The position numbers were made by a program, and so were the translations under genes. Shown in pieces: positions 1 through 9,794 of a DNA stretch of 64,000 bases (position 1 is its first letter; each line of letters opens with the position of its first letter). The notes below the pieces were generated by a model that did no database searches, was not told the origin of the DNA, and saw only the letters and a program-made list of their open reading frames with translations. Location of the stretch: NCBI GenBank assembly GCA_977017575.1, contig CDRNVI010000099.1:186001-250000 (forward strand). Reading direction: 5' to 3'. Source of the DNA: Paramoeba atlantica (lineage: Eukaryota > Discosea).

Positions 1-1642
1 TTTCCGCTCTCCGTGACGCAGGGGGACGAAGAGCTGGGTCAACTGCAAAGCTTGGAGGTGTCACGCGCTGGCGTGGAGACAAGTTAACGTGTTTGTCTTT
101 TTATACACTGGTCTGGATTGCGTGGCTTCGTTCATTTTCAGTGAAATTGCCAAGCGACGTCACGTTAGCGCATCTGTTCGTCGATGTTACCAACTTCTCC
201 TGGAGCATGGTGCGGAAGCCCTGAAGTGCCAAAGCCGATAATTTCTCGACAAATGCAACGTACTTCATCTTGCACTCCGCAAATTTTCTGATATGATGAA
301 TAAGCCCATGACGACGCAAGTTTCGCAAATGTTGGAGGAATTATATGAACACGCTTGTTCTGGTGAAGGTCCCGATGGACTTGACATTGTGATGCAACAC
401 CATATGCGCCGTCTCAATAAAAATCACATGAATTTCTGGAAGGACGTTGTGTAGTTTCGTCCTGCTTTCATTCTACAGCACGCACGGCCGTGTGGACTGC
501 AACCCATCTCTCTCGCTCATGCGAACAACTTAGGATTGGAGCGAGAGGAATGCCCAACACAACGGTATCTCAATTCGGTGCACTCTTCGACGGGGATGAA
601 GAAGCAATATCATCTCGTTAACAACAAATCATACGAAGTGCAATCTTCGGATGCTACGTGATCTGGAATTGGCGAGAGGAACTCGCATGGTCGGATGGAC
701 CACAAGAAGCTTGATGGGCTAGCTGCCGTAGTTCACGTTGCGTGTGAACCGCAAAAAAAATGCCCTTCCGGCTTGCCAGGTATGAACTGGAAATGAAACT
801 TGAAACGATGAAAATGCTGGTACACCTAAAGCGCTTCAACCTTTATTCAATATTTCAGAACAAGAGTGGGAGGAATGGGGATCTTGTCTTGAGTTTCGTT
901 GGAATCCAGAGATACACAATGATGAAAATGCTTAGTGGCTAGAAATAGGCAGCGAGATGTTTCCTACTATCATAGTACTATTATACAGTAGACAAGTATA
1001 AAACGGTGGTATACCAAATATCTACAAAGTCGGAGAAAATACAAGACCTGTAGGGGGGGGGTACATATCGTTGCCCACCACTGTACGTATTGCAAGTTCT
1101 ACATCTATTGTACGTGTATATAGAATAAAATTTACCAACCATCGGGGTTATAACTTTTCCCCAACTATAACCTTTTTCTTGCTATCCCTCCAATATACAG
1201 TAGTTCCCAAATCGCGCAGCCCCTACGGCACGAACTCTACATTACATGAGCCCCACGCGAGTTTCATTGTGTTGCCCTCTCTCACTCACTTTGGGGCCGG
1301 CGCGCATTCACTTTTCATCTTTCATTACTTCAATGACCAACATAAAAAGAGTCAAAGAGACATTTCATAATCGTCACAGGAGTGTTCATTGCCCGTGGAC
1401 CTACAAACTTCTCGATCTTCCCTGACACTGCCATCTCACAGATGGTGTTTGATTCCTCATATTTTATGTTACGGGTAACACCAAGTACCATGCGTACGGT
1501 ACGCGAGTATGGTACTCGGTTACTCAAGGCCCTAGGTACTTCATTTGGCTGAGTGCCGTACTCGCGTACGTATGATAATATGCCACTTTTGTTCCACGCA
1601 AAACGGTTTTTCTATATTTTGCTGTTTTCTATATACTGCACC

Positions 1643-1728
1643 CCCCTAGTTATCTATCGCTACATTTCGAGAAAAGGTGACACATGAGTAGGGTGGGGGT
1701 GCGATAGATAACTAGGAGGTCAAAGTGC
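1643..1728. repeat. Inverted repeat, possible MITE remnant
   Basis: Two 16-base arms, CCTAGTTATCTATCGC near 1645 and its reverse complement near 1711, are separated by about 50 bases. C or G tracts flank both arms. The design, a C-tract followed by an AT-rich motif, resembles the TA-flanked MITEs at 23.1 and 48.6 kb. The outer ends were not resolved. Confidence 0.5.
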
Positions 1729-2189
1729 GACATATATCTAGGGGGTCGGTCGCCAAAAAAAGCGAGGGAACGAAATGTTACATATTTAAGTATTTCTCGA
1801 TATTTCAGAGTACCTCCAGGTTTTATTTATTCGATCAACGGCCTATGAGTTGTAGCGATAGTGAAGAACTATCAAGCGGAGCGATTCTTTCGGAAAGGGA
1901 CGATACCGACTGTTTTCATAGAAAAAGATGATCCGGACTCCCAACGCGGTGGAATCTCCCCCTTTTCCCCCAAATTTTTTCTTAAAAAAAGTACTTCAAA
2001 GATTTTCCGAGTTCAACGATTTTACAATCCTTCTAGATTGGTATTCACGAAAGAGAAGACATTCGCTTATTTTCACCAAGCCATTCCGGGTCATTGATAG
2101 AAAATAAGAGTTCTAGAGCTCAAATTGTGCCACACCAGTTTGACAAATGTTTTGACACACATACATATTATAGAATTCGGTAGCGTATC

Positions 2190-2285
2190 GATACTGTATG
2201 GACAACATACAGTAATCATACAGTAAGTACGGACAGTAAGTATGACATACAGTAAGTATGGACATCATACAGTTGTATGAGCTAG
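2190..2285. repeat. Degenerate short direct repeats
   Basis: The motif ACATACAGTAAGTATGGACA and variants recur about four times with irregular spacing. There is no coding potential. Confidence 0.5.
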
Positions 2286-2489
2286 CCAAATCGGAAATTG
2301 AAAGCACGAATGGCCTTTATTTCAGCCTCAGAAGATGAGCTGATGAAATACAAGTAACTAATTTTAGTATTTTGAGTGCCCTTCAGTTTCAAAAGTTTGG
2401 GGGGAAAAGGGAGATTTGACCTCCAACACTAGAAGTCTCATCTGCAGGCGCTCAAGGGTTGCAACGTAAAGGTCCCTGTGACTCGGGAA

Positions 2490-3060
2490 CAAGTCACGGG
2501 AGTTGGAAAGTACACGGTGGTTCTTAAAAATGATGTACATTCGCGGGCTATATTGGATTTGCGTTGCACTCCCCTTCATACATGTATTGAAGGAATGCTC
2601 TATACTATTCTTAGTGCGAACCAGCTCATTCAATCCTTATTGTGCCTTGGGGATTGCGCTGAAAGGGGGTTTCTTTCACAGAGATATTAAGAACTGGTGC
2701 TACCGGATCCCTATTTTAACGGAACTAGGCAACGCCTGCTGCATTCGACAGCGATCGATATACCTCCGTCACACTGTTCTCCGAATGGGATATAAGTTAG
2801 CGTGCGGTATAGCGCAAAGCATCATATGGAATGTTTTGCTTTACCGAGATCGTGCTAGCACGGATTTAAAAGGCGCTGAATCTATGCTTGGAATGACTGA
2901 AGCTCCAGAGCTCGCACCTCTTCGTGAAGGGGGCTTCATCGCGGTGATGTATGACTCATTTCTGATTTTTGCTCCGGAGACTACGGTAAAACGGGGGGAG
3001 AACACCCGGTACACAATTTCCGGTAGTTCATCATCTTATTCATTTATAGTAGTTATCTGA
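2490..3060 (+). mobile_element. Fossil reverse-transcriptase fragment (retrotransposon)
   Basis: A 185-residue plus-strand frame carries an RT-like palm. An aspartate motif of the form RDIKN lies near residue 60. An MGYKLACGIAQS segment resembles the LPMG...AQ region seen in tyrosine-recombinase (DIRS/VIPER-like) and related retrotransposons. A hydrophobic AVMY..FLIFAP segment sits where the active-site strand belongs. A second related fragment lies at 57560-57930. Both are broken, old and lack recognisable ends. Family assignment beyond retrotransposon RT is inference. It runs opposite to the host genes. Confidence 0.45.
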
Positions 3061-3469
3061 CGATAGAAAAAAGTAAGTGCGAATTTTCTTATTGTGATAT
3101 ACAGATTGTTGAAAATAGTGGCTGTGCTTCCTGGCAGCAGCTCAAAAGTGATCACAGCAAACAAATCACAGCTCAAAAGTGGTTGAAGACAGCGAGAAGA
3201 CGATCAAGTACCACCCTGCGTATGTTATTCCAATTCTGTAGCAACTTGCGCTATTTACAATACAATAACGCCAGGGTGAAGTGGGCGACTTCAGGGTGAA
3301 GCAAGTAAAGGGGTTGAAGCCTCACCACCACCCCAAGAATACAATCTTCCCTTGTATTCGGGGGCCACCCCATCGCTAAGCGTTCGTCATTTTAAGCGTC
3401 TAAAAATACATCATCGCCCGCCTAACTACCGTCACCCAGCCCGGCCACCCCGGCCAGCTCAGCCTCAGT
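3061..3469. other. Gap without recognised gene
   Basis: It contains short direct repeats of the type AGCTCAAAAGTG (near 3140-3190) and CAGGGTGAAG (near 3270-3300). No open frame of interest was found. Confidence 0.4.
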
Positions 3470-3510
3470 CGATCATGACAATATTGTGAAGCTCATATTT
3501 GAGTTGTTTC

Positions 3511-4191
3511 CTACATTAAAAAACACGAAGACTCTTCAACCACACGCGTGTGTTGAAATTGGAACGTAATTCCAGGAAGTAAATTGGGTGGAAGCAGCGA
3601 TCTGCGAAATATACCACGAAGGGGTGGATTATCATGGATGTACAGGAGATCAAGTTTCTCAGGTAGAACATCGAGATTTGTTGCCTCTTCAAATCTATTC
3701 TGATCAAACTGAACCGATGTGAGAGTTCTCGGAAGACCTCGAAAATCTAAATGACCGGAAAACAAATTCGATGAAAGAGTCAAGGTCCCGAGTTCGGGGG
3801 GAAGTTCACTAAGGCAAATATTTCCGGAAAATTTGTTGCAAGACAAATTTATCCGTTTCAACCCGCGTGGGAGATAGTGAAACGACACGCTTCTGTGTAA
3901 GTAATTGTTGCCCAGGTTCATCACGCTCAATGTAGAAGGTAGGTATTCCCATTTTGGATTTCCGTACAAAGCGACGGACCTAAAAAATAAATGGGAAACA
4001 AAGGGCTCATCATCGCAGTTTAAATGGCGCCATCCACATGCAGGTGTTCGTATATCCCATGAAATGGCTTTTGAAGAAATATTCTGAAGAAAATATCCCA
4101 TAAGGTCTTCATGAGACATTCGCGTTGTGCTTATTCTGCCTAGGCGAACAGAACTATCACAGCCGTGTAGAAATACCGCAGAAAGGGCCAT
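3511..4191 (-). CDS. Leucine-rich repeat protein (LRR copy 1)
   Basis: About 226 residues. The upstream extension to 4260 starts only with TTG; the first ATG gives MALSAVFLHGC, matching the start of its paralogue at 18270-18950. An N-terminal cap has a tryptophan and a C.W...C pattern (ACGWRHLNCDDE) like plant LRRNT caps. About five repeats of the form LPxxLxxLxLxxNxFxGxxDLxxLP follow. Residues in the central repeats are almost identical to the 18.3-kb copy. No membrane anchor is visible; a weak N-terminal hydrophobic stretch could be a signal. Function is unknown. LRR caps and repeats usually bind proteins or glycans, and the many copies suggest a variable surface or secreted family, which is inference. 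Confidence 0.75.
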   Translation of the reverse strand: MALSAVFLHGCDSSVRLGRISTTRMSHEDLMGYFLQNISSKAISWDIRTPACGWRHLNCDDEPFVSHLFFRSVALYGNPKWEYLPSTLSVMNLGNNYLHRSVSFHYLPRGLKRINLSCNKFSGNICLSELPPELGTLTLSSNLFSGHLDFRGLPRTLTSVQFDQNRFEEATNLDVLPEKLDLLYIHDNPPLRGIFRRSLLPPNLLPGITFQFQHTRVVEESSCFLM

Positions 4192-4627
4192 TTGCAGTTG
4201 GAATTGAAGTATTAAATAGAATGTTGAGTTCACTAGACTGACTCTACAAAATACTATCAAAAACGCAGAAAATTATAAAATCTTGAGGAAAAACCTTCAC
4301 CCTTCAAGACAACCTTGTTTCTAAAGAAGAAAACAAAGTGGGAAACATGAACTCCCGTGAAGTTGTGTGAGGGGGTTAGAGCAACATTGCGTCATTTTCG
4401 ATTACCCGGTGACATTCCTGAGATCAAAGTCACCCTTCGTTGTGCAAGTTACCCTACGTTGTATAAGTTATCACAACCTGTATAAACAAATTTTTGCATT
4501 TAGTCCTTTTATATGGCTTGGATGAAAAACATAATTTCGGGGTTAAGATATCAAAACAGGCAATGTGAACTATTCTATGCCTGCCTTTCCCCTTTACTAC
4601 GATACTATTAAACTCCCCACAGCTAAT

Positions 4628-4745
4628 AAGTCACCCCCCTCTTTTTTTTGTGCAACGAGGCTTAGGGGGGTTGCGGCACCACTTTTTCGTTCAAAATTTT
4701 GAGATCTGCAAGTTCCCGCTGTTTTTAGACCTCTTCACAGATAAC
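4628..4745. mobile_element. Tc1-type element end, solo relic
   Basis: The stretch closely matches the inner part of the right end of the Tc1-like element at 31611-32546, read on the other strand. It has AAGTCACCCCCCTC, a G-rich block and GTTCAAAATTTTGAGATCTG. The outermost bases of the parent end are missing, so it is truncated. Confidence 0.6.
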
Positions 4746-4868
4746 AAATTAAAACTCATTTTTTTAATGACGTTTTTACATAGTCATGCCAATATTACCC
4801 GAAAAATCTCATGTTCCTCGACCAGGGGGGGAGAAGGGGGTCAACATGAAAATGGTGTCACAGATCTT

Positions 4869-6084
4869 GGTGGGATTGAACGAATAATGGACACTTTTTT
4901 TTAAATAATTTAAAATTTTTATGAAATCCTTTTTTGTGTTTCCTAGGGTGATATGTATGAATTTTTTGGATTATTAGTCAATTTTTATCTTAAAATTACT
5001 GCTAGTATTGCTTCTCTAAGGTTTCAATGAACTGCACAGGTTGCCCTCGTTTTGATTGCGCTGCTCAAATTCGCTTGGCTTCAGTCGGCTCTGCCACAGA
5101 GGAAACGTGTATGTTGTGGATGCGAAACCACAAACTCACTGTACAAAGCGTTTCCTGCGAGCGTGGGCATGAGCGGGTATTGTGTAATCTGAAGGGAGGC
5201 AAGTTCCACTGCCCAGTACGCTCCTGCCGCAATTTGATGTCACAGGACGGTCCTCTCAAGCACTCAAAGACAAAGGTGTCCGCAAAGCAGATTCTAATTG
5301 GGATCGTTTCCTTTTCTTATAGCATGCTGGGAACAGAAGTTGCAAAGGAAGAAGAAGTCTCTCAAAGAACTGTAGTTTTGCAACGCCAAATTATCGAAAA
5401 ATCATTGTCCGAGGTTCATAAAATCCGTCAGCGGAACGCCGAGGGAACAGTATCCTTTATGCAAGTCGATGAGACGTGGTTCTCAAAGATCAAGCGAGGG
5501 GGAAACAACCGAAACCAGCGGGTACGCGCTGGTGGTAGCCAGATAGTTCAGACTCTGGCCGAATGTACTCGTGACAGCAAGCTGACAGAGATACATGTCA
5601 CGCCTGTGCCTCAAAAAAGCGCAGAACACTTAATTCCCCCCATCGAGGCTATGTGTGCCTCGTCGCGTACGCGGATCCATACCGACGGGGCCAGGCACAA
5701 CAATTTTCTTGAAGGAAAGTATCAATGGGATTCGGTTATCCACAGAAATGAGTGGATCAGTGATTCCGGTGTGCACACTAACACCGTAGAAGGAGCTAAC
5801 AGCATGTTGAAGAGAACTTTGACGCGTTGTGGCGGCCAACTTGGTAGAAGCAATGAAAACCGGCATGAGCGTGTGCGCGCCCTGGCAGAAAAATGTAACG
5901 GATCTCTGCGGGTGAATGGAGCAAGTGTTTTGAAGCGAGTTTTGGAGGATCTTCGCGTGTATTGTGCGCATTATGTTCTGCAGTAAGAAGCATTTGTTTT
6001 GTTAGATAATGATCGAAGGGAAAATATCGTCTTTTTAAAAATTCTGAAAACTGAAATTTTGTACATTATTCGTTCAATCCGACC
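4869..6084 (+). mobile_element. Merlin (IS1016/IS1595-type) DNA transposon, apparently intact
   Basis: The 1216-bp element is bounded by an 8-bp target duplication CAGATCTT at 4861-4868 and 6085-6092. Terminal inverted repeats begin GGTGGGATTGAACGAATAAT on the left and GGTCGGATTGAACGAATAAT on the right. One open transposase gene fills most of it. Merlin elements are known for 8-9 bp duplications and an IS1016-like DDE transposase, so structure and protein agree. Perfect duplications and an open frame suggest recent arrival. It sits between two relic Tc1-type ends, inside the duplicated block. Confidence 0.9.
5027..5986 (+). CDS. Merlin-family DDE transposase
   Basis: 319 residues, ATG start. 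The N-terminal third carries cysteine/histidine pairs (C.GC near residues 3-6, C...H near 46-50, C...C near 64-69) that look like a zinc-binding region, followed by a helix-turn-helix-like segment near 85-125. The catalytic domain of the ISXO2/IS1595 type shows all three acidic positions: VDETW near residue 148, TDGARH near 222, and HTNTVEGANS near 252-262, where the glutamate follows the family's HTN motif. Length is typical for Merlin transposases. It is the only long open frame between the inverted repeats and is probably the element's sole gene. No inactivating change is visible, so it may be functional. A damaged relative lies at 17416-17802. Confidence 0.88.
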   Translation: MNCTGCPRFDCAAQIRLASVGSATEETCMLWMRNHKLTVQSVSCERGHERVLCNLKGGKFHCPVRSCRNLMSQDGPLKHSKTKVSAKQILIGIVSFSYSMLGTEVAKEEEVSQRTVVLQRQIIEKSLSEVHKIRQRNAEGTVSFMQVDETWFSKIKRGGNNRNQRVRAGGSQIVQTLAECTRDSKLTEIHVTPVPQKSAEHLIPPIEAMCASSRTRIHTDGARHNNFLEGKYQWDSVIHRNEWISDSGVHTNTVEGANSMLKRTLTRCGGQLGRSNENRHERVRALAEKCNGSLRVNGASVLKRVLEDLRVYCAHYVLQ

Positions 6085-6227
6085 CAGATCTTCGCTAGGG
6101 GAACGAGATCTCTCGATTGCAACAAAAATGATCAAAAACGGATAACAAACATTCAATTTGTCACGTGGTGGAATATTTGTCTTTGGTTGGTTCTTTCTTG
6201 AAACGGTGATAAATCAACTTTTTTAAG

Positions 6228-6345
6228 CTGTCCCCTTTACTTTTTGCTTGAAGGGGCCTAAGGGGGTCAAGATATCATTTTCTCGTTCAAAATTCTGAGA
6301 TCTACACGTTCCCACCATTTTATAAGCACGTTCGACAGGGTATTA
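6228..6345. mobile_element. Second solo Tc1-type end relic
   Basis: GGGGGTCAAGATATCATTTT, then CTCGTTCAAAATTCTGAGAT and ACGTTCCCACC, parallel the end relic at 4628-4745 in the same orientation. Both resemble the right end of the Tc1-like element at 31611-32546. Two ends in direct rather than inverted order means this is not one simple element cut by the Merlin. Confidence 0.5.
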
Positions 6346-6369
6346 TTGCCAGTTCTTGTCGAAAACACT

Positions 6370-6810
6370 TCAGAAAAGGAGGGCCACATTCATGTTCCGC
6401 ACGTATAGTCGAAACCTGGCCCAATTACGCATAGCCAATGTACGCATCAATATACACATTGATCCAAGCCATTCTCTATGGTCTTCCTCTGGACCCGGGC
6501 AGGTGGTTTGGTAGGGCATGGGCAAATTAACCAGAAGGATAGAATCGGTTGAAGGATAGAATCGGTGGTACAGCGCGTCCAGGACTTGTACGGCGGACTG
6601 CAACGCATGCAATTCACATACATTTTCACAAAAGGTATTCCTGTCATTGTTGCCGTTGTCTTTATTTTGGATGTATTGAATCACTTGGGCTCTTTCCGAA
6701 ACGTGCACCCCAGCCAAGGAAGGAAACAGGGGGAGACAAAGGGAATACTTCTTATCTCAGGGTGTGATGAATAAATGCATGGCAGGTTCAAATAGCAGTC
6801 GTTAAAGTCG
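6370..6810 (-). pseudogene. Fragment of CRAL-TRIO-like gene
   Basis: Two blocks match the gene at 19227-21314. 6550-6800 matches 20775-21010 (the AQVIQY..NKDNG and CELHALQSAV.VLDALY region), and 6480-6545 matches 19390-19445 (LPMP..TTCPGPEE). The roughly 1.33 kb between these blocks in the parent, including its 12-residue repeats, is missing. This copy also has small indels. It is the second gene of the degraded duplicate block and follows the LRR copy at 3511-4191 in the same order as the parents. Confidence 0.85.
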
Positions 6811-7052
6811 TCTGACCCCGGGCCACTTGAGCGCAAAACTCAGACAAAAAACGGGCAATATTCTAGCGAACAATTGAACCACTGTCCTGGTTAACACTCC
6901 CGGAAGGAACATACCCGGAAGGAACATTCCTATACCGCATAGGAATATTACGAAGTATAGGAATAATAAAAGAAGGATCAGCAGAAATGATATAAAAATT
7001 AGCAGAAAAGGACCATTTTTTAGTCTTGGGGGTCCAAGGGGGCGTTCAGGGG

Positions 7053-7159
7053 GGGTCCAGGGGAGGGGTCCAGGGGGGGTCCAGTGGGTGGGCATACGTC
7101 GCGATTTTTTTTCACGGTTTTTTTTCCTTCTTCCAAAACCGATTACTGTACTTTTTTTG
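7053..7159. repeat. Left member of a 107-bp direct repeat
   Basis: GGGTCCAGGGGAGGGGTCCA followed by GGCATACGTCGCGATTTTTT and CCAAAACCGATTACTGTA. The same sequence recurs at 8121-8227 with about 10 percent difference. The pair flanks the spliced-leader repeat at 7290-7838. The G-runs could form a G-quadruplex. Confidence 0.75.
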
Positions 7160-7289
7160 CAAATAAGAGGGCTGAAACTAGAGATTTACGATCCCGGCCG
7201 ATCGAATAATTGGGGGGAATAGTATTGAGCCTAACTTTTTTATCTACTTTGCCAACTTTCCCACACTTTCTACACTTACGACCCTTCAC

Positions 7290-7838
7290 CATACAGTTTC
7301 TGTACCTTGTTGGTACTTTTTCCTTTAGATAATCTTTTCCTTCCCCGGCAACGGGCATAGTTTTACTATTTATATGCCCGTTGCCGGCCGGCACTAAGGC
7401 CGAAACTGTCCCTCTTTCTCGGCGAAGTAGGGGACGCGCTTCCACCCCATCACCCCTCCCCGGCTCACTCCTTGAGTGAGTTTTCTTCCCTCCCCGGCTT
7501 TCTTCCCTTCGCGTCTATTCCTTCCCGGGGAGCCGTGCGCCATGGTGGCCTCCCTTGAGGACCACTGGGCGTGGCTCTGCCTCGTCTTATCGCGAGGCAG
7601 CGGTCGGTTGCAGTGCGCCCCTCCGGCTGCGTAAAGAGGTGGTCAGTTGCCAGGACCACCTCCACCGACTGGGACCGAGTCGGCTGCGGAAAGAGAGGGC
7701 GAGTTGCCTGGATCCCCTCTACCGACAGAGTCTGTGCTAAATCCCCTTGATGCGACATCCGTCATTACGGATTGTGCCGATGATATCGGGTGTCGCATCA
7801 CGGGCTGTATCTCTGCGCCAACGAGCGCATGAACATCA
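7290..7838 (+). repeat. Spliced-leader-derived GC-rich repeat, copy 1
   Basis: The repeat begins ATACAGTTTCTGTACCTTGTTG directly followed by GTAC, which matches the 3' half of kinetoplastid spliced-leader exons plus the start of the SL RNA intron. A perfect hairpin follows (CGGCAACGGGCATA near 7350 against TATGCCCGTTGCCG near 7372). Then come about 400 bases of GC-rich sequence and a second hairpin near 7745-7800 built on TGATGCGACA and TGTCGCATCA. The 3' end reads GCGCATGAACATCAAAA. A second copy lies on the other strand at 33130-33701 with high identity, and a 5' fragment at 54726-54800. Open frames cross it on both strands but none is recognisable. It is not a standard SL RNA gene, whose transcript would be only about 100-150 bases. 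The SL identity is inferred from remembered family sequences. Confidence 0.7.
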
Positions 7839-8120
7839 AAATACTCCATACACCTTCCAAACCTACTCCCTTTACCCCTCTCGTGTATCCCCTCCCTTAC
7901 ACCCTACCCCACTTCCTCAACCCCAACTTCCCTCAAGCCGCACGCAATCACGTCCATATGGCCACAGACCTCCGCTCCCACCCCGTTAGCAGTATAAGAT
8001 ACTTTAGCTTGCTGTACGAGGGTGGGAGACTTGGAGGAGACGAAGCGCAAAGACGCCGTCACATCAAGAAAGAAAGACAGAGCGGGACGGACGCGGGGAC
8101 AAGGGGAAGCGACACACTTT

Positions 8121-8227
8121 GGGTCCAGGGGAGGGGTCCAGGGGGGGTCCAGTGGGTGGGCATACGTCGCGATTTTTTTTCCCGATTTTTTTGCTTTTTC
8201 CAAAACCGATTACTGTATTCTTTTTTG
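8121..8227. repeat. Right member of the 107-bp direct repeat
   Basis: Partner of 7053-7159. The pair is about 1.07 kb apart with the spliced-leader repeat between them. It could be a duplicated host segment or the ends of a composite element; the sequence does not decide. Confidence 0.75.
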
Positions 8228-8533
8228 TCATCCCCCTAACCCACTAGCGCCCCTACGGTACCGCGAAAGAGGTTCAGCTCCTAGAATGCAGTGGGATGGT
8301 ACTCAAAGAGGTGACCCCTAGTGATATACTGAAAACGACATAATTATGGTAAAGATCAGAAATGCTACTGTAGGAGGAGATGTGCTGTGGGGTCATTTCA
8401 CTTAGTTTAAAAATAATCACAATATCAAGTACGCGCTGCATCTTCACAGTGTGGCGTCCGACCTTTCCCCTCAACAGGAAGTATGCGTATCTCGCTCGCA
8501 GTGCCAGAGCACTATCGGCTCCATACGCGCTAC

Positions 8534-8772
8534 TCCCCATTGGAGGTTATCGGTCTCCTTTAACCCTGCGAGGGACAAGGCCGGCAGGTCGGACGCACCC
8601 CCCCCTTCCCTTTATACATACTATCCATACAACTATACGCATGAAAAGTCTTTGTCGCGCAGCATAGAGGATCGCATCTTCTTCCATCACCTTTCTATGT
8701 GTATTTTCACATAGCCCCGGGCTTTGGACCGGTTTAGCAGGGTTAAAGGAGACCGATAACCTCCAATGGGAA
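8534..8772. mobile_element. MITE-like element with 36-bp inverted ends
   Basis: CCATTGGAGGTTATCGGTCT with the following CCTTTAACCCTGC at 8538-8569 is exactly reversed at 8737-8768. The interior of about 165 bases has no gene. No convincing target duplication was found, so the superfamily is unassigned. Confidence 0.65.
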
Positions 8773-9790
8773 GAATGTCTTAGGCCAATGTTTCGAGACA
8801 CACTACCTCCCAGCATTAAAAAAAACTTCGTGCGAATTAAGCATTTCTGCAGTACGAGACCTTGGTCCCTGTATTCTTAATGTAAGTTCTAGCATGCAGG
8901 AAGCCGAATGCGAAGCAACCCGAGCATGTGATCTACAGCAAACATATAATGCAGAGGATAATATTGTAGAACAGTACGAATGCGAAAACTCGGGAACGAA
9001 AGTGAACTTCAGAAGAGAGAAACTACAAACGCGCTCACGAACAAGCGTGAACCGTATTCCACCGTCGCAGAAAGTTGCAAAACGAATGTTCTAATTGTCT
9101 ACTTCAGAATTTAACAATACATGTTTACTCTATGGAGGGCTGCGATACAACGTTTCATCATATGTGTGCAATTGAAGCACATGGAGAAGATTATGACAAT
9201 CGCTGTGTAAAGCATTAGTTTATTCGGGGCTACGAAAGTGGGGACAAGTCAGGGGTATTGACGATACAAGGATATTTACATCCACAGAACTGTTTTTCAA
9301 TATTTACATTCATTTCATTACTCAAATTTAGTTAACTCAATCTTTAGTATAGTAGGCCGAGAGTAACTGCAATAGAAAAAAGATTCACACTCTAAGTCAG
9401 TACTAGGTGACTTGTCCTCCTAGGTGACATATCCGTTTTTGGCCGTTTTTTTCCACTTTTTCGAGGATATGTGAGGGGGGGTGACGGTAGTTCAAAGCCA
9501 CGAACCGGAGGTGACGAGCGTGTCGAATGAGCAAGTAGATGCCGCAATGCTAAACTTTGAAGAAGAACGCTTTCGCGCACGCTTTCTATGAATAGGAACG
9601 GATCCAGGCAGCAGTATCCTATTGCGTTGAGAGCGCATAGAAATAAACTCTTCAAACAATTGAAATCAAGAAATACTGTAGCACAAAATTTATATTCTAG
9701 AAATCTTGATGCACAATCAGTTGAAAGTGTAATAAAACTTTTGCTATGAACGTTTGCTAAATAAACGAATCGCAAGAAATCGACCACCAG
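8773..9790. other. Gap without recognised gene
   Basis: There is a plus-strand frame of 66 codons at 8894-9094 and a minus-strand frame of 136 codons at 9392-9802 that lacks an ATG at its start. Neither resembles a known family. The latter runs into the IS30-type element end, so it is unlikely to be a gene as such. Confidence 0.35.
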
Positions 9791-9794
9791 GTGG

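Larger units (their letters stand above)
1..2480. other. No supported gene; repeat-rich left edge
   Basis: Only short open frames on both strands, none with a recognisable domain. A plus-strand stretch around 340-620 reads as protein-like in one frame but is too short to name. The stretch contains G-tracts near 1050 and 1640-1745 like those at MITE ends elsewhere in the window, and degenerate direct repeats near 2190-2285. It probably consists of decayed mobile DNA, but that is inference. Confidence 0.4.
3470..6810. repeat. Degraded segmental duplication of 18230-21010
   Basis: The order LRR gene then CRAL-TRIO-like gene at 18.2-21.0 kb is repeated here. Similarity starts near 3470 (against 18230), runs through the whole LRR gene and its 5' flank to about 4430, and resumes at 6470-6800 as fragments of the CRAL-TRIO-like gene. 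Between these lie Tc1-type end sequences and an intact Merlin element that arrived later. The LRR copy stayed open while the neighbour lost about 1.3 kb internally. This is a direct (same-strand) duplication. Confidence 0.8.

Noticed and set aside
6780-6800. Possible tRNA B-box (GGTTCAAAT)
   Set aside because: No A-box, acceptor stem or fold around it, and the stretch is a duplicated part of a protein gene.
7290-7838. Functional spliced-leader RNA gene
   Set aside because: The 5' half of the leader is not recognisable, the copies are dispersed and one sits in a gene, so a derived repeat is more likely.
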